Assembly: GCF_030719295.1 (NCBI RefSeq)
Contig: NZ_CP120997.1
Location: 7,574,001 to 7,638,000 of the forward strand
Reading direction: 5' to 3'
From: Streptomyces sp. Mut1
GTDB lineage: Bacteria; Actinomycetota; Actinomycetes; Streptomycetales; Streptomycetaceae
Length of the DNA: 64,000 bases
Made by a program: the position numbers and the translations under genes. This document shows, in pieces, positions 1 through 8,788 of the stretch. Each line of letters opens with the position of its first letter. Position 1 is the stretch's first letter. Under the pieces are notes generated by a model. It had not been told where the DNA came from and ran no database searches. It saw only the letters and a list, made by a program, of their open reading frames with translations.

Positions 1-1021
1 CAGGTGATGAGCGCCAAGGCCCATGACGCGGCCGACGTCGTCGTACTCCCGCCCCTGCCGGACGTCGGGCCCGGCGCCGCCGGCCGCCGCGGTGAGCGGC
101 CCGATCCCGCCGCCGTCGCCCGAGCCGTCCGGGCCACCCCCGGCACCGCGAAGCACTACAGCGCCGCGACGGTACGCGCGACCGTGGGCGGACTCACCGG
201 CACCCGATGTGATCGCCTTCACCGGAGACGCCTCCTGGGGCGGCTACACCATGGTCTCCGGCCGCTTGGTCGACCGGCCCGGAGAGGCAGCGGTCCCGAC
301 CGCCTTCCTGACCGCCACCGGCACCCGGATCGGCGACAGCCTCACCCTCGGTGGACTGGCCGCACCGGTCACCGTACGGATCGTCGGCGAGGTCCTCGAC
401 CCGCGCAACGACGGCATGCAGGTCTTCACCGACGCCGCGACCCTCAAGGCCGCCCACCCCGACCTGACCGACGCCGGCCACCACATCGCCCTCGCGCCCG
501 GCACCGACGCACACGGCTACGCCGACGCGCTCAACAAGACCCTGGCACCGCTGGGAGCCACCGCCCGAGCCGGCGCGCTCGACGCCGGCGGCGACATGGT
601 CGTCACACTGAACGCGCTGTCCGCGGTCCTCACCCTGATGCTCGTCGCCGTCGCCGCGCTCGGCGTGCTGAACGGGGTGCTCCTCGACACCCGCGAGCGC
701 GTACGGGAGATCGGCATCCACAAGGCGCTCGGCATGACGCCCCGCCAGACCGTCGCAACGGTCCTCACCTCGGTGACCGCGACCGGACTGGTCGCGGGCT
801 GCCTGGGCGTACCGCTCGGGGTGGCCCTGCACCGCCGGGTCCTGCCCGCGATGGGCGAGAGCGTGGGCCTGCGCCTCCCCGAACAGGTCCTCGCCGTCTA
901 CCACACGGCCGGGCTGCTCCCGCTGGCGCTCGGCGGCCTCGTCATCGCCACCCTGGGGGCCCTGCTGCCCGCGGGACGGGCCGCCAGGGCCAGGACGGCG
1001 GCGTCCCTGCGTACCGAATAG
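1..1021 (+). pseudogene. FtsX/MacB-type ABC transporter permease, 5'-truncated by window edge, apparent frameshift
   Basis: Only the C-terminal part of this permease is in the window. From about base 205 to the stop at 1019-1021, frame 2 encodes an extracellular loop, a membrane segment (LSAVLTLMLVAVAALGVL), the family hallmark EIGIHKALGMTPRQT, and two more membrane segments before an RTE tail. FtsX-type permeases work with an ATPase and often move lipids, peptides or lipoproteins. In bases 1-200 the sequence that reads like the preceding loop (VARAVRATPGTAKHY) lies in frame 1, while frame 2 there is an unnatural Pro/Ser-rich string. A one-base frameshift near base 200 is therefore likely, either a real mutation or an assembly error. 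The partner ATPase would lie left of the window. The family call is firm; the pseudogene call is moderate. Confidence 0.7.
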
Positions 1022-1065
1022 GAGAAACACCGGCCGGGGCCGGGCCCGTACGCAAGGCTGCACAG

Positions 1066-1647
1066 ATGATCGAGCGAGAAGCCGCCGTGCGCACCGTCGA
1101 AGAGCAGTTGGAGCGCGACTACCGGAAGTGGCGCGCGGTGGACGTGGGCGCGGTGCGCACGGTCGTGGTCCAGGTGGAGGAACACGAGCTCGTGTGGATC
1201 GTCTCCTGGCAGTCCGAGGAATTCGTACGCACCCGGAACCCGCGGTCCATGCTCATCGGCAGCGGCCCGTACCTGGTCGACCGCACCGACGGAGGTCTGC
1301 ACCGCATCGGCGCCGTCTCCATGGCGACCGGTGCCTGGGAGGACGACTACCGGGCCCGGATACGCGGACTGCCCGTACGCACGGCCCTGGACGACCTGCA
1401 CGACGAACTGCGCGCGGTGGCCGCGGCGCGCGGACGCCTGCACGCGGTGCGCACGCTGCGCGGGAAGGTCCCGGAACTGCTGCCCGCGGCGGCCCTCGCA
1501 TACGTCAACGGCCTGGCGGACGGCGATGTGCCCGCGCACCTCGTGGCCGTCGCCGCCGCCGGACTCGTGACGCCTCTCGATTCCGTGCTCGCCGTGGTCA
1601 CCCTTCGCGCCGGAACCGCCGGCCCCGAGCCGCGGGACAGCCCTTAG
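1066..1647 (+). CDS. YrhB/Imm35-like domain protein
   Basis: A 193-residue cytoplasmic protein that begins at ATG 1066, 44 bases after the permease stop. The first 110 residues have the YrhB (immunity protein 35) pattern: an N-terminal helix (EREAAVRTVEEQLERDY), a strand pair with EEHELVWIVSWQSEEFVRT, then GSGPYLVDRTDGGLHRIG. The C-terminal 80 residues are Ala/Leu-rich and helical. Imm35 proteins occur both as polymorphic-toxin immunity proteins and as free-standing proteins of unknown role. No toxin gene is adjacent, so a role in immunity is not supported by context. The same frame is open upstream to base 4, but that part overlaps the permease in another frame and is not this gene. Confidence 0.7.
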   Translation: MIEREAAVRTVEEQLERDYRKWRAVDVGAVRTVVVQVEEHELVWIVSWQSEEFVRTRNPRSMLIGSGPYLVDRTDGGLHRIGAVSMATGAWEDDYRARIRGLPVRTALDDLHDELRAVAAARGRLHAVRTLRGKVPELLPAAALAYVNGLADGDVPAHLVAVAAAGLVTPLDSVLAVVTLRAGTAGPEPRDSP

Positions 1648-1742
1648 GCCGTGTCCACGCAGTCCCGTCGCACGTCAGAAGGGCGCGGCCCGCGGCGCAC
1701 GGTGCGTGCACCCGGTGCAGTCGGCGGGGCAAGGTGGGGGAC

Positions 1743-2117
1743 ATGACGACGATCCTCGGCGCCGTAGTCCTCGGCACGCCCGACCCGCCCGCTCTGGCCG
1801 ACTTCTACCGCGCCCTGCTGGGCTGGGAGGAGGTCGACCGGGAGCCCGAATGGGTCAGGCTGAGGGCCCCGGAACAGGAGCGCCCCGGCCTCAGCTTCCA
1901 GCTGGAGGCCGACCACACACCCCCGGTCTGGCCCCAACTCCCGGGAACCCAGCAGATGCAGGCGCACCTGGACATCCAGGTCGACGACTTGGAGACGGAG
2001 ACCCGGCGGGCCCGCGCCCTGGGCGCGACGCTGGAGGAGCTCCAGCCCCAGAAGAACGTACGCGTCCTGCGCGACCCCCACGGCCACCCGTTCTGCCTCT
2101 TCCTCCCCGGCGCCTGA
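1743..2117 (+). CDS. VOC-superfamily (glyoxalase/bleomycin-resistance fold) protein
   Basis: A 124-residue protein starting at ATG 1743 behind a GTGGGGGAC stretch. It shows the paired beta-alpha-beta-beta-beta layout of the vicinal oxygen chelate fold. The first half is ILGAVVLGTPDPPALADFYRALLG and the second half has HLDIQVDDLETETRRARALG followed by VRVLRDPHGHPFCLF. Single-domain VOC proteins of this size act as dioxygenases, isomerases or drug-binding proteins, and the sequence does not show which. A His and a Glu at possible metal positions are present. No operon partner: it is followed by a 235-base convergent gap. Confidence 0.75.
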   Translation: MTTILGAVVLGTPDPPALADFYRALLGWEEVDREPEWVRLRAPEQERPGLSFQLEADHTPPVWPQLPGTQQMQAHLDIQVDDLETETRRARALGATLEELQPQKNVRVLRDPHGHPFCLFLPGA

Positions 2118-2352
2118 GGGACACGTTCGTCCACCTTCCCCGTATTCCGGCCACCTCGACGGGTCGCCCGGCCCGATACCGCCGCTCGTACGGGGCACAC
2201 GTGGGACATGGCCGGGGAGGCCGCCCTGCGGAAGTCGCGAACAGGACCCGCACGGCAGGCCCCCCGGCCAACTGAACCCGCGCCGGGCATGCTGTGCTTC
2301 GGCGGTTCACAGCCCGCACCGTCCGACCCCGAAGGAGTCCGACGGGCGGAGA

Positions 2353-3201
2353 CTACGCGCACCACACCCGGCCGAACCGTGCCACGTAGTGCCACACCTT
2401 CTTGACCGCCTGGGCGTCGAAACGCCCCGTGCGGGCCGCCGCCCCGATGACGCGGGGGTCGAGCACACCATCGACGGCGATCGCCGTGCCCAGGTCGACG
2501 TACTCCTGACCGCGGTACCCCGGGTGACGGCGCAGTTCCCCGACCGTGAGCCGGAATCCCGGATGCCACTCCACGGGGCAGCCGAGGCGCCGGGCGGCGG
2601 CCTCGACGGCCGTGTCCCGGTAGCAGGGGTCCAGCACCAGCGCCTCCACATGGCAGTCCGGGCGGACCGGCCCGTGCACCTGCGCCTCGATGTAGTCGTC
2701 CAGGGCGTCCTGACGGCCGGCCAGGGCGAGGCCGACGAGCCCCATGCGGGAGACGACCCCGAAATCCACTGGCTCAAGGAAGCTGTCGGGGTAGCAGAAC
2801 GTGGTGCGCTCCAGCGTCTCGACGCCCAGCCGGAAGTGCGCCGAACCGAACCGCGGCGCCCCACCGGCCGGCTGCCGGCGGAAGTTCAACGCTCCGTAGA
2901 CAGGCCGCTCGTGGGCGAGTGCCGTGTCGTACGCCCCGGCGAAGATCCGGCTCTCCCAGCGCCACCGGTCACCGCCCGGGTACGCGGTCAGGCCGCCGTT
3001 GCTGGTTCCGGTGACGAACTGCGAGCAGTAGGAGCCGGTTCGGGCCATCGACTCCAGGATCGGCACGCCACGCACCGGACGGTCCGGGTGGAAGTTGAGG
3101 GTCACCCGAAGCGCGGGGTCCGCCCGAGGGCCCGATGCCAGCGAGGCGACGTGGTCCAGGGCCCGCCGCTGCGGTGTCCGGATGGAGGAGGGGAGACTCA
3201 T
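2353..3201 (-). CDS. DUF3626 family protein
   Basis: A 282-residue protein on the minus strand, read from ATG 3201. It has the DUF3626 signature run: RVTLNFHPDR near the N-terminus, then GSYCSQFVTGTSNGG, GALNFRR, GSAHFRL and TFCYPDS, with a C-terminal segment about a predicted nearest locus and hydrolysis-like motifs absent. The family is common in Streptomyces and has no established function. Conserved His, Asp and Cys residues (FHPD, YCSQF) could bind metal, but that is inference. It is convergent with the VOC gene. An upstream in-frame ATG at 3237 exists, but the conserved region begins at MSLPSS. Confidence 0.7.
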   Translation of the reverse strand: MSLPSSIRTPQRRALDHVASLASGPRADPALRVTLNFHPDRPVRGVPILESMARTGSYCSQFVTGTSNGGLTAYPGGDRWRWESRIFAGAYDTALAHERPVYGALNFRRQPAGGAPRFGSAHFRLGVETLERTTFCYPDSFLEPVDFGVVSRMGLVGLALAGRQDALDDYIEAQVHGPVRPDCHVEALVLDPCYRDTAVEAAARRLGCPVEWHPGFRLTVGELRRHPGYRGQEYVDLGTAIAVDGVLDPRVIGAAARTGRFDAQAVKKVWHYVARFGRVWCA

Positions 3202-3326
3202 CGGCTCAGTGTTCCCCGAACCGGCCGGGCGGTGCACGGAATTGTGCGCGGGCCCGCCCGCCCCGGGAAGACGACGCGGTGGAGAGAATGGCCTGCGTTG
3301 CGTGTTACCCGACGGGGAGGTCCCTT

Positions 3327-3887
3327 GTGAGCCCGGCCGAACAGATACTTCCGCTCGCGGGCGTCGCCCTGGGAGCCGTCCTGTCGTTCCTGGTGAGCAG
3401 CACGACCGAGCGTACGAGGTGGCGCAGACAGCAGGCCGTCCGCTGGGACGAGCGCCGCCTCGCCGCGTACGCCGAGTACGCCCATGCCGTCAAGGAGTTG
3501 GCGGCGCGCTATCAGATGATCGCCGCCGCCCGCGGCCTGACGTCGGGCCCCGTCCCGCTGGAGCCGACCCCTGAAGTGCTGTCCGAGGTGGGCCAGTTGG
3601 AGTCCCGGCGCTCCGCGCTGTCGGAGACGCTGGGACTGCTCGGCGACACCGAGGCGAATACCGCGTCCAAGTCGCTGGACCACTGCCTGTGGCGGCTGGA
3701 GTCCCTGGCCCGGGGCGTGGAGATGGAGGCCGGACAGGACTGGAACCAGGCCTATCTGGAATTCCGCAACGCGCGAGACCGCTACGTCGAGCGCGCACGG
3801 GCCAGCCTCGGTGTGACCGGGGCCGTCGCCCGGGACGTGGCCTGGCCCGCCGCCTGGCGTCCCGCCGGGTCGTCATCCGCACCGTGA
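3327..3887 (+). CDS. Hypothetical single-pass membrane protein with long helical domain
   Basis: 186 residues from GTG 3327, chosen because GGGGAGG lies 8 bases upstream. The open frame extends further 5' but there overlaps the DUF3626 promoter side. Residues 3-25 (AEQILPLAGVALGAVLSFLVSS) form one membrane anchor, followed by a basic stop-transfer stretch (RTRWRRQQAVRWDERR). The remainder is alpha-helical and charged, with a heptad-like pattern from about 45 to 160, and would face the cytoplasm. This layout is frequent in actinomycete proteins of unknown role. I do not recognise a named family. Confidence 0.6.
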   Translation: MSPAEQILPLAGVALGAVLSFLVSSTTERTRWRRQQAVRWDERRLAAYAEYAHAVKELAARYQMIAAARGLTSGPVPLEPTPEVLSEVGQLESRRSALSETLGLLGDTEANTASKSLDHCLWRLESLARGVEMEAGQDWNQAYLEFRNARDRYVERARASLGVTGAVARDVAWPAAWRPAGSSSAP

Positions 3888-4058
3888 ATCCGCGCTCCTC
3901 ACCCGGCGCGGCGGCCGCGGCTCCTCCCCGGGCTCAGGCGAGGAGCCGCACGACCAGCGCCAGGAGCACGAGGGCGTAGACCACGACCCCCGTGAGCTGC
4001 CGGCTCGGCCCGCCCGCCGCGAGCGCCGCCCCGCCCCTGCGCTACCTTCCTGAAGACC

Positions 4059-4418
4059 ATGGACGACGAGGCCGAGGCACCTTTCATCGACCCGGATTCG
4101 GACTACCCGTGCTGCTGGTTCTGCCCGGCCCTGCGGTTTCCGCGCACCGGTTTCCTCGTCGCGGACCGGCCCAGCAGGGACTGGCCGTTCGACGCGGCGG
4201 ACGGCTACCGGTACACCGTGGACACCCGGACCCCGGTCTGCGTACACCCCGGCCGGGTCGGCCTGGAACCGGAGCGCAGGGCCCGGATCTACGCGGAGCC
4301 CCCACTGCCGGACCCCGGGCAGGCCGGTCCCGGGCGGGCCGGTCCCGGGCAGTCCGCGCGGCGCCGCCGGTGGTGGCGGCTTCGACCCGGTCCGCGGAGC
4401 GCTCCGGGTCAGGGGTAG
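4059..4418 (+). CDS. Hypothetical protein with paired cysteines
   Basis: A 119-residue open frame starting at ATG 4059. The N-terminal half is acidic (MDDEAEAPFIDPDSDYP) and carries CCWFC, a possible metal or redox motif. The C-terminal third is a low-complexity Pro/Gly/Arg run built from a short GPGRAGPGQ-like repeat. Stop 4418 lies 9 bases before the start of the mycoredoxin-like gene, so the two may be cotranscribed, which would fit a redox theme. I do not recognise the family. The coding call rests on the plausible N-terminal half; the repeat-rich end is weak. Confidence 0.45.
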   Translation: MDDEAEAPFIDPDSDYPCCWFCPALRFPRTGFLVADRPSRDWPFDAADGYRYTVDTRTPVCVHPGRVGLEPERRARIYAEPPLPDPGQAGPGRAGPGQSARRRRWWRLRPGPRSAPGQG

Positions 4419-4429
4419 CCTGCTGCCCC

Positions 4430-4891
4430 ATGACGCGTGCCTGGTTGTTGCCGATGGTGTTCTTCGTCTGCGGCTGCGCCGTCGCGACCGGGTCGTTCCG
4501 CAGCGGACACATCGCCGAGGGCGCCACCATCGCGGCGGCCTTCACGCTGCTCGCGTACCTGAACTCGCCCCTGATCTTTCCCAGGTCGCTCGGCGCGCGG
4601 GAGGCACAACGCCGCAGCGCGCTCGACGGCCGCCCGGTCGTCTTCTGGCGCCCGGGTTGCGCGTACTGCCTGCGCCTGCGCTTCCGGCTCGGCCACCGTG
4701 CCCGCCAACTGCACTGGGTCGACATCTGGCGCGACCCGGAGGGTGCGGCGGTGGTGAGGGCGGCCAACGACGGCAACGAAACGGTCCCGACCGTCGTCGT
4801 GGCGGGCACACCCCACACCAACCCGGACCCGGCATGGGTACGCGACCAGCTGGCCCCCTCCGCACGACGGGACCGCAACGCAGGAGGCTGA
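4430..4891 (+). CDS. Membrane-anchored mycoredoxin-like (glutaredoxin fold) protein
   Basis: 153 residues from ATG 4430. The N-terminus has two hydrophobic segments (WLLPMVFFVCGCAVATG and ATIAAAFTLLAYLNSPLIF). They are followed by a glutaredoxin-like domain from about residue 66: VVFWRPGCAYCLRLRFRL, with a CxxC dithiol site, then LHWVDIWRDPEGAAVVR and a cis-Pro loop ETVPTVVV. Mycoredoxins reduce mycothiol mixed disulfides in actinobacteria. The membrane tether suggests it acts on membrane-proximal targets (inference). Family match is good; substrate unknown. Confidence 0.75.
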   Translation: MTRAWLLPMVFFVCGCAVATGSFRSGHIAEGATIAAAFTLLAYLNSPLIFPRSLGAREAQRRSALDGRPVVFWRPGCAYCLRLRFRLGHRARQLHWVDIWRDPEGAAVVRAANDGNETVPTVVVAGTPHTNPDPAWVRDQLAPSARRDRNAGG

Positions 4892-4919
4892 ACGGGACGA
4901 GGCCCCGCACAGCCTCACC

Positions 4920-5855
4920 TCACGCGCTCACACACCCCTCGCCGCCACCCGGGCGGGCCGCCGCCTCCGTGTCCTCGACGGCGATGCCCAGCAGGCCGGC
5001 GACCGTGCCGAGGGCCTGCCCGAGCGGCAGCGAGATCCGCGTGACGGCCCGGTCGTCGCCCCGGGTCGGCTCCCGGTTCACGATGAACACCGGCTTTCCG
5101 GCCCCAGCGGCCTGCCGGACGAACCTGAGCCCGGACATCACCGTCAGCGAGGAGCCGAGGACCAGGAGCGACGTCGCCCCGTCGATCAGTTCCCGGCAGT
5201 GCTCCACCCGCGCCGCAGGTACGGTTTCGCCGAAGAACACCACATCCGGCTTGAGGACACCGCCACAGACCGCACACGGCACCACCCGGAAGTCACCGAC
5301 CTGCTCATCGGTGAGGTCCGCGTCGCCGTCCGGATTGACCGTTGCGGCCACCGGTTCGAACCCCGGATTGGCCTCCTCCAGCCGCCGCGCGACCTCCCCG
5401 CGCGAGACGAACGTTTCGCAGGAAAGACAGACGACCCGGTCCAGGCCCCCGTGCAGTTCCACGACATCCTCGCTGCCCGCCGCCTGATGCAGACCGTCGA
5501 CGTTCTGCGTGATCACCCCCGAGAGCAGCCTGCCGCGCCCGAACGCGGCCACGGCCCGGTGCCCGGCGTTCGGGCGCGCCCGCCGGAAGGTCTTCCAGCC
5601 GAGGTGACTGCGTGCCCAGTAGCGGCGCCGGGCCTGAGGCCCGGCGGTGAAGTCCTGGTACGTCATCGGAGTGTGCCGGCTCAGGCTGCCACCCTCGCCC
5701 CGGTAGTCCGGGATGCCGGACTCCGTCGAGATGCCCGCCCCGCTCAGCACCAGCACACCGCCGGCCCGGAGCGCTTCGACGACGGGGGCCGGATCGGTGG
5801 TGGCGGGTGGCAGGCCGGCGGAGGGAGTCCAGCTCAGAGTGGGGCGCATGCGCAT
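4920..5855 (-). CDS. Sir2-family NAD-dependent protein deacylase
   Basis: 311 residues from ATG 5855, with GGAGG six bases upstream. Sirtuin landmarks appear in order: the NAD-binding GAGISTESGIPDYR (about 39-52), TQNVDGLH (about 120), the catalytic His in ELHGG, a zinc ribbon with CLSC and CAVC, then VVFFGE and LGSSLTVMSG. The enzyme would remove acyl groups from lysines at the cost of NAD. It lies 37 bases downstream of the rifampin phosphotransferase gene on the same strand and may be cotranscribed. Some bacterial sirtuins in defence loci are NADases, but those are fusions; this one is a standard-length deacylase. Confidence 0.88.
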   Translation of the reverse strand: MRMRPTLSWTPSAGLPPATTDPAPVVEALRAGGVLVLSGAGISTESGIPDYRGEGGSLSRHTPMTYQDFTAGPQARRRYWARSHLGWKTFRRARPNAGHRAVAAFGRGRLLSGVITQNVDGLHQAAGSEDVVELHGGLDRVVCLSCETFVSRGEVARRLEEANPGFEPVAATVNPDGDADLTDEQVGDFRVVPCAVCGGVLKPDVVFFGETVPAARVEHCRELIDGATSLLVLGSSLTVMSGLRFVRQAAGAGKPVFIVNREPTRGDDRAVTRISLPLGQALGTVAGLLGIAVEDTEAAARPGGGEGCVSA

Positions 5856-5892
5856 GCCTCCAGGGTACGGAACGGGCCCCGCCACCCCGAGG

Positions 5893-8499
5893 TCACGACA
5901 GGAGTTCGACGTACCCGTCCGTTCCGTGCACACGAATACGCTGCCCGTCCCGGATCAGCCGGGTCGCCCTCTCCACACCCACGACAGCCGGCAGACCGTA
6001 CTCCCGGGCGATCACCGCACCATGTGTCATCAGGCCGCCCACCTCCGTCACCAGCCCCGCGATGCCGACGAACAGCGGCGACCAGCTGGGGTCCGTGAAC
6101 GTCGTGACCAGGATGTCGCCCGCCTCCAGATCCGCCTGGGCCACATCGAGGACGACGCGCGCCCGTCCCTCGACGGTCCCGGCGGAAACCGGCAGACCCG
6201 TCAGCGCACCGTCCGGCACATCGTCCCGCTGCCGGTACGCCCCGTTGACGGCGTCCCCCTCCGACGTCAGCACCCGCGGCGGCGTGAGCGAGCAGTACGC
6301 CCGGAACGCCTCCTTGCGCCCCCGGACGAGCCGCGCGTCCACCTCGTTCGCGCGCACGACATCCCGGAACTCCTCGAAAGTGAGCGCGAAGACGTCCTCC
6401 TTCTCGGCGAGCACCCCGTCCCGCACCAGCCGCCCGGCCTCCCGCATCAGGGCCTGCTTGTAGACGAAGTAGCGGCTGACGATGCCGTACTTCGGATACT
6501 CCCGGTACCCGATGAAGGTGCGGACCCGGTCGATCATCCGCTTGGTCTCATCGGCCTTCCGCTCCCCGTCCGGGAGGGCCCGCAACCGGGACAGCACATC
6601 CCGCTCCTTCGCCAGAGCCCGCTGCCGCCCCTCCTCGAAGCGCCGCCCCGCGGCACCCGGCTCGAACATCCGCACGTTGTCGAGGACCACGGGCACCAGC
6701 GCGGAAGGGCGCTCACGCCACCGCGGCCTCGTGATGTCGATCTCGCCGACACACCGCATGCCGTACCGGTCCAGGTACGCCTCGATGGCGTCCCGCGCCC
6801 CGGCCCCGCCCGCGACCTTCGCGAGCCCGTCGAGAAAGCCGTCGTCGTCCCCGACGCCCCGCAGATACGCCACCACCTGTGGACACGGTCGCACCGCATC
6901 CGCCACATCCAGCAGCGCGAGCCCCATCTCGGACGTCACGTTGCCGGGCGCGGACAGCGTGAGCGTGTCGGCCGCGTTCTTCTCGCCCAGCCACTCCCAC
7001 AGCTTGTCGTTGAGCCACCACGTGGCCTCCATCCCCGCCATGATCGCCTGAATGCTCAGCGGATCGCTCAGGACGCGTTTGTGCTCGTCGAAGGCCTCCA
7101 GCAGGAAATCGAACAACGCCGGACCGGACCGCGCCCGGATACCCCGCTCCAGGGCGGCGACGGACTCCTCGCTGCGCCGGATCAGCTCGCGCACGACCGC
7201 CGGGTCCGTCTCGACCGGCACCGGGGAGGCCCCACCGGTGGGCCGCCCACCGGGAGCGGCGTCCGGGAGCGACGGCAGGAATCCGGCGCGCCCGATGACG
7301 GTCTCCAGAGCGTCCCTGACCAGTGGATCGCCCTTCCCCATGAGGTCCAGGAGCCCGGCACGGCTCGCCGGCGAGGCCAGGCGCGCCGTGACATCGACGA
7401 ACAGTCTCCCGCCCGCCGCGTGCATCGGCACCATGGCGGTCAGCTGCCACAGGGAGAGCCCCAGGGGCATCATGGCATCGGTCATCATCTGCTGATGTCC
7501 GACGGACACGTAGACGTGGTTCTCCTCGTCGTCCGCCTCGGGAACGGGGAAGAGCGTGGTGACCGGCCGGCTCTGAACGATCCGGAATTCGCCGTCGGCC
7601 AGGCACCACTCGATGTCCTGCGGGCTGCCGAAGTGCGCCTCGATCCGCCGCCCGAGCCTCACGAGCCGCACCACCTGCTCATCCGTCAGCGCCGGCTGCT
7701 CCTGCTGCTCCGGGCCGATCGGCACCTCCCGCGTACCGCCCGCCGGCAGGGCCCGCACGGCCCGCCGCTTGGCCACGACCGACTTGTCGATGATCTCGTC
7801 GCCGCGCACCCTGAAGACATCCGGGTTCACCAGACCGGACACCAGTGCCTCGCCCAGCCCGAAACCGGCGTCCACCGTGGAGACCTTCCGGTTTCCCGTG
7901 ACGGGGTCGGCCGTGAACAGAATGCCGGACGCCTCCGGGAACACCATGTGCTGCACGACCACGGCCATCCGGACCGTGCGGTGGTCGATGCCGTTGCGCT
8001 GCCGGTAGGTCACGGCCCGCTCGGTGAACAGCGAGGCCCAGCACCGGCTGATGTGCCGCAGGACCTGCTCCGCCCCGATGACGTTCAGATACGTGTCCTG
8101 CTGGCCGGCGAAGGACGCCGTCGGCAGATCCTCCGCCGTCGCGCTGGACCGTACGGCGTAGGCGGCCCGCCCTCCGTGCCGGGCCAGCGCGTCCGTGACG
8201 GCCGCCGTGAGATCGCCCGGCAGGGCGAGGCCCTCGATGGTCCGGCGGATCTCCGCGCTGAGCCCGCGGACCGCCTCCCGGTCGTCCGCGTCCAACCGCG
8301 CCAGCTGACCGAGCCGCGCGGCGACGGACGGCTCCGCGGCGACCACCCGCCAGAAGCCCTCCGTCGTCACGCAGAACCCGTCCGGCACACGGACCGCCTC
8401 GATCCGCGACAGCGCCCCCAGATGCGCGCCCTTGCCGCCGACGACCGCGATCCGCTCCTCGCCGGCCTCGTGAAGATCCACCACGTACGGCTCACTCAT
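5893..8499 (-). CDS. rph: Rifampin phosphotransferase
   Basis: 868 residues from ATG 8499, matching the usual length of this enzyme. It transfers the beta phosphate of ATP to the ansa-chain hydroxyl at C21 of rifamycins, blocking RNA polymerase binding. Three parts are visible: an N-terminal ATP-grasp domain (VVGGKGAHLGAL; AYAVRSSATAEDLPTASFAGQ; GILFTADPVTGN; the metal site IEWCLADGEFRIVQSRPV), a long middle drug-binding domain, and a C-terminal swivelling His domain with GGLMTHGAVIAREYGLPAVVG. A perfect rifamycin-associated element lies 158 bases upstream, which supports this over PEP synthase or pyruvate phosphate dikinase. Confidence is high. Confidence 0.93.
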   Translation of the reverse strand: MSEPYVVDLHEAGEERIAVVGGKGAHLGALSRIEAVRVPDGFCVTTEGFWRVVAAEPSVAARLGQLARLDADDREAVRGLSAEIRRTIEGLALPGDLTAAVTDALARHGGRAAYAVRSSATAEDLPTASFAGQQDTYLNVIGAEQVLRHISRCWASLFTERAVTYRQRNGIDHRTVRMAVVVQHMVFPEASGILFTADPVTGNRKVSTVDAGFGLGEALVSGLVNPDVFRVRGDEIIDKSVVAKRRAVRALPAGGTREVPIGPEQQEQPALTDEQVVRLVRLGRRIEAHFGSPQDIEWCLADGEFRIVQSRPVTTLFPVPEADDEENHVYVSVGHQQMMTDAMMPLGLSLWQLTAMVPMHAAGGRLFVDVTARLASPASRAGLLDLMGKGDPLVRDALETVIGRAGFLPSLPDAAPGGRPTGGASPVPVETDPAVVRELIRRSEESVAALERGIRARSGPALFDFLLEAFDEHKRVLSDPLSIQAIMAGMEATWWLNDKLWEWLGEKNAADTLTLSAPGNVTSEMGLALLDVADAVRPCPQVVAYLRGVGDDDGFLDGLAKVAGGAGARDAIEAYLDRYGMRCVGEIDITRPRWRERPSALVPVVLDNVRMFEPGAAGRRFEEGRQRALAKERDVLSRLRALPDGERKADETKRMIDRVRTFIGYREYPKYGIVSRYFVYKQALMREAGRLVRDGVLAEKEDVFALTFEEFRDVVRANEVDARLVRGRKEAFRAYCSLTPPRVLTSEGDAVNGAYRQRDDVPDGALTGLPVSAGTVEGRARVVLDVAQADLEAGDILVTTFTDPSWSPLFVGIAGLVTEVGGLMTHGAVIAREYGLPAVVGVERATRLIRDGQRIRVHGTDGYVELLS

Positions 8500-8656
8500 C
8501 GTGAGACCTCCGGACCGGCCGCGCCCCGTCGCGGTGCCTCGGGCGCCCGGTCGGCGGCCGCCTTCCGCACCCGCACTGCCGGTCCCACCATTGCTCGCAC
8601 GTAGTGCCTCATTTCCGCAGGTTGTGGCCTTGGCCGACGATTGTGCGCCAACCCCC

Positions 8657-8675
8657 GGGCCTTGCCGCAAGCCCC
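8657..8675 (-). promoter_or_regulatory. Rifamycin-associated element (RAE)
   Basis: On the minus strand this reads GGGGCTTGCGGCAAGGCCC, a 19-bp imperfect inverted repeat. It matches the RAE known from promoters of rifampin-inactivating genes in actinomycetes, where it mediates induction by rifamycins. It sits upstream of rph and downstream of the terminator-like hairpin of the preceding gene, as expected for an independent inducible promoter. Confidence 0.88.
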
Positions 8676-8698
8676 CCAGTGCGCTATAAATTGGGCAC

Positions 8699-8722
8699 GG
8701 CAGGGAGAGTGTTCTCCCTGCC
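8699..8722 (-). terminator. Hairpin between cyclase gene and rph
   Basis: Perfect 10-bp arms (GGCAGGGAGA and its complement) with a GTGT loop, 66 bases after the cyclase stop. On the minus strand it is followed by an AT-rich stretch (CAATTTATA). It probably ends the stress-protein/cyclase transcript before the rph promoter. Confidence 0.65.
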
Positions 8723-8788
8723 TTCGCTGTTGTACGCCGTGCCGGCCGGGCCGTACGCCACCGCCGCGCGACCCGCCACCTCCCCGGG

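Noticed and set aside
4..1647. One 547-residue protein covering the permease and the YrhB-like gene
   Set aside because: The middle of this frame is an Arg/Pro string antagonistic to the permease motifs in frame 2. Only the last 193 codons from ATG 1066 look like a real protein.
3888..4058. A minus-strand mini-gene with a membrane segment (TGVVVYALVLLALVVRLLA)
   Set aside because: No ATG, GTG or TTG start lies between the preceding in-frame stop and the membrane stretch.
5893..8499. Phosphoenolpyruvate synthase
   Set aside because: Domain order (ATP-grasp, long middle domain, C-terminal His domain), 868-residue length and the upstream RAE fit rifampin phosphotransferase.
5713..8604. A 963-codon plus-strand open frame opposite rph and sir2
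   Set aside because: Antisense shadow; Arg/His/Pro-rich with no domain, and rph is unmistakable on the minus strand.
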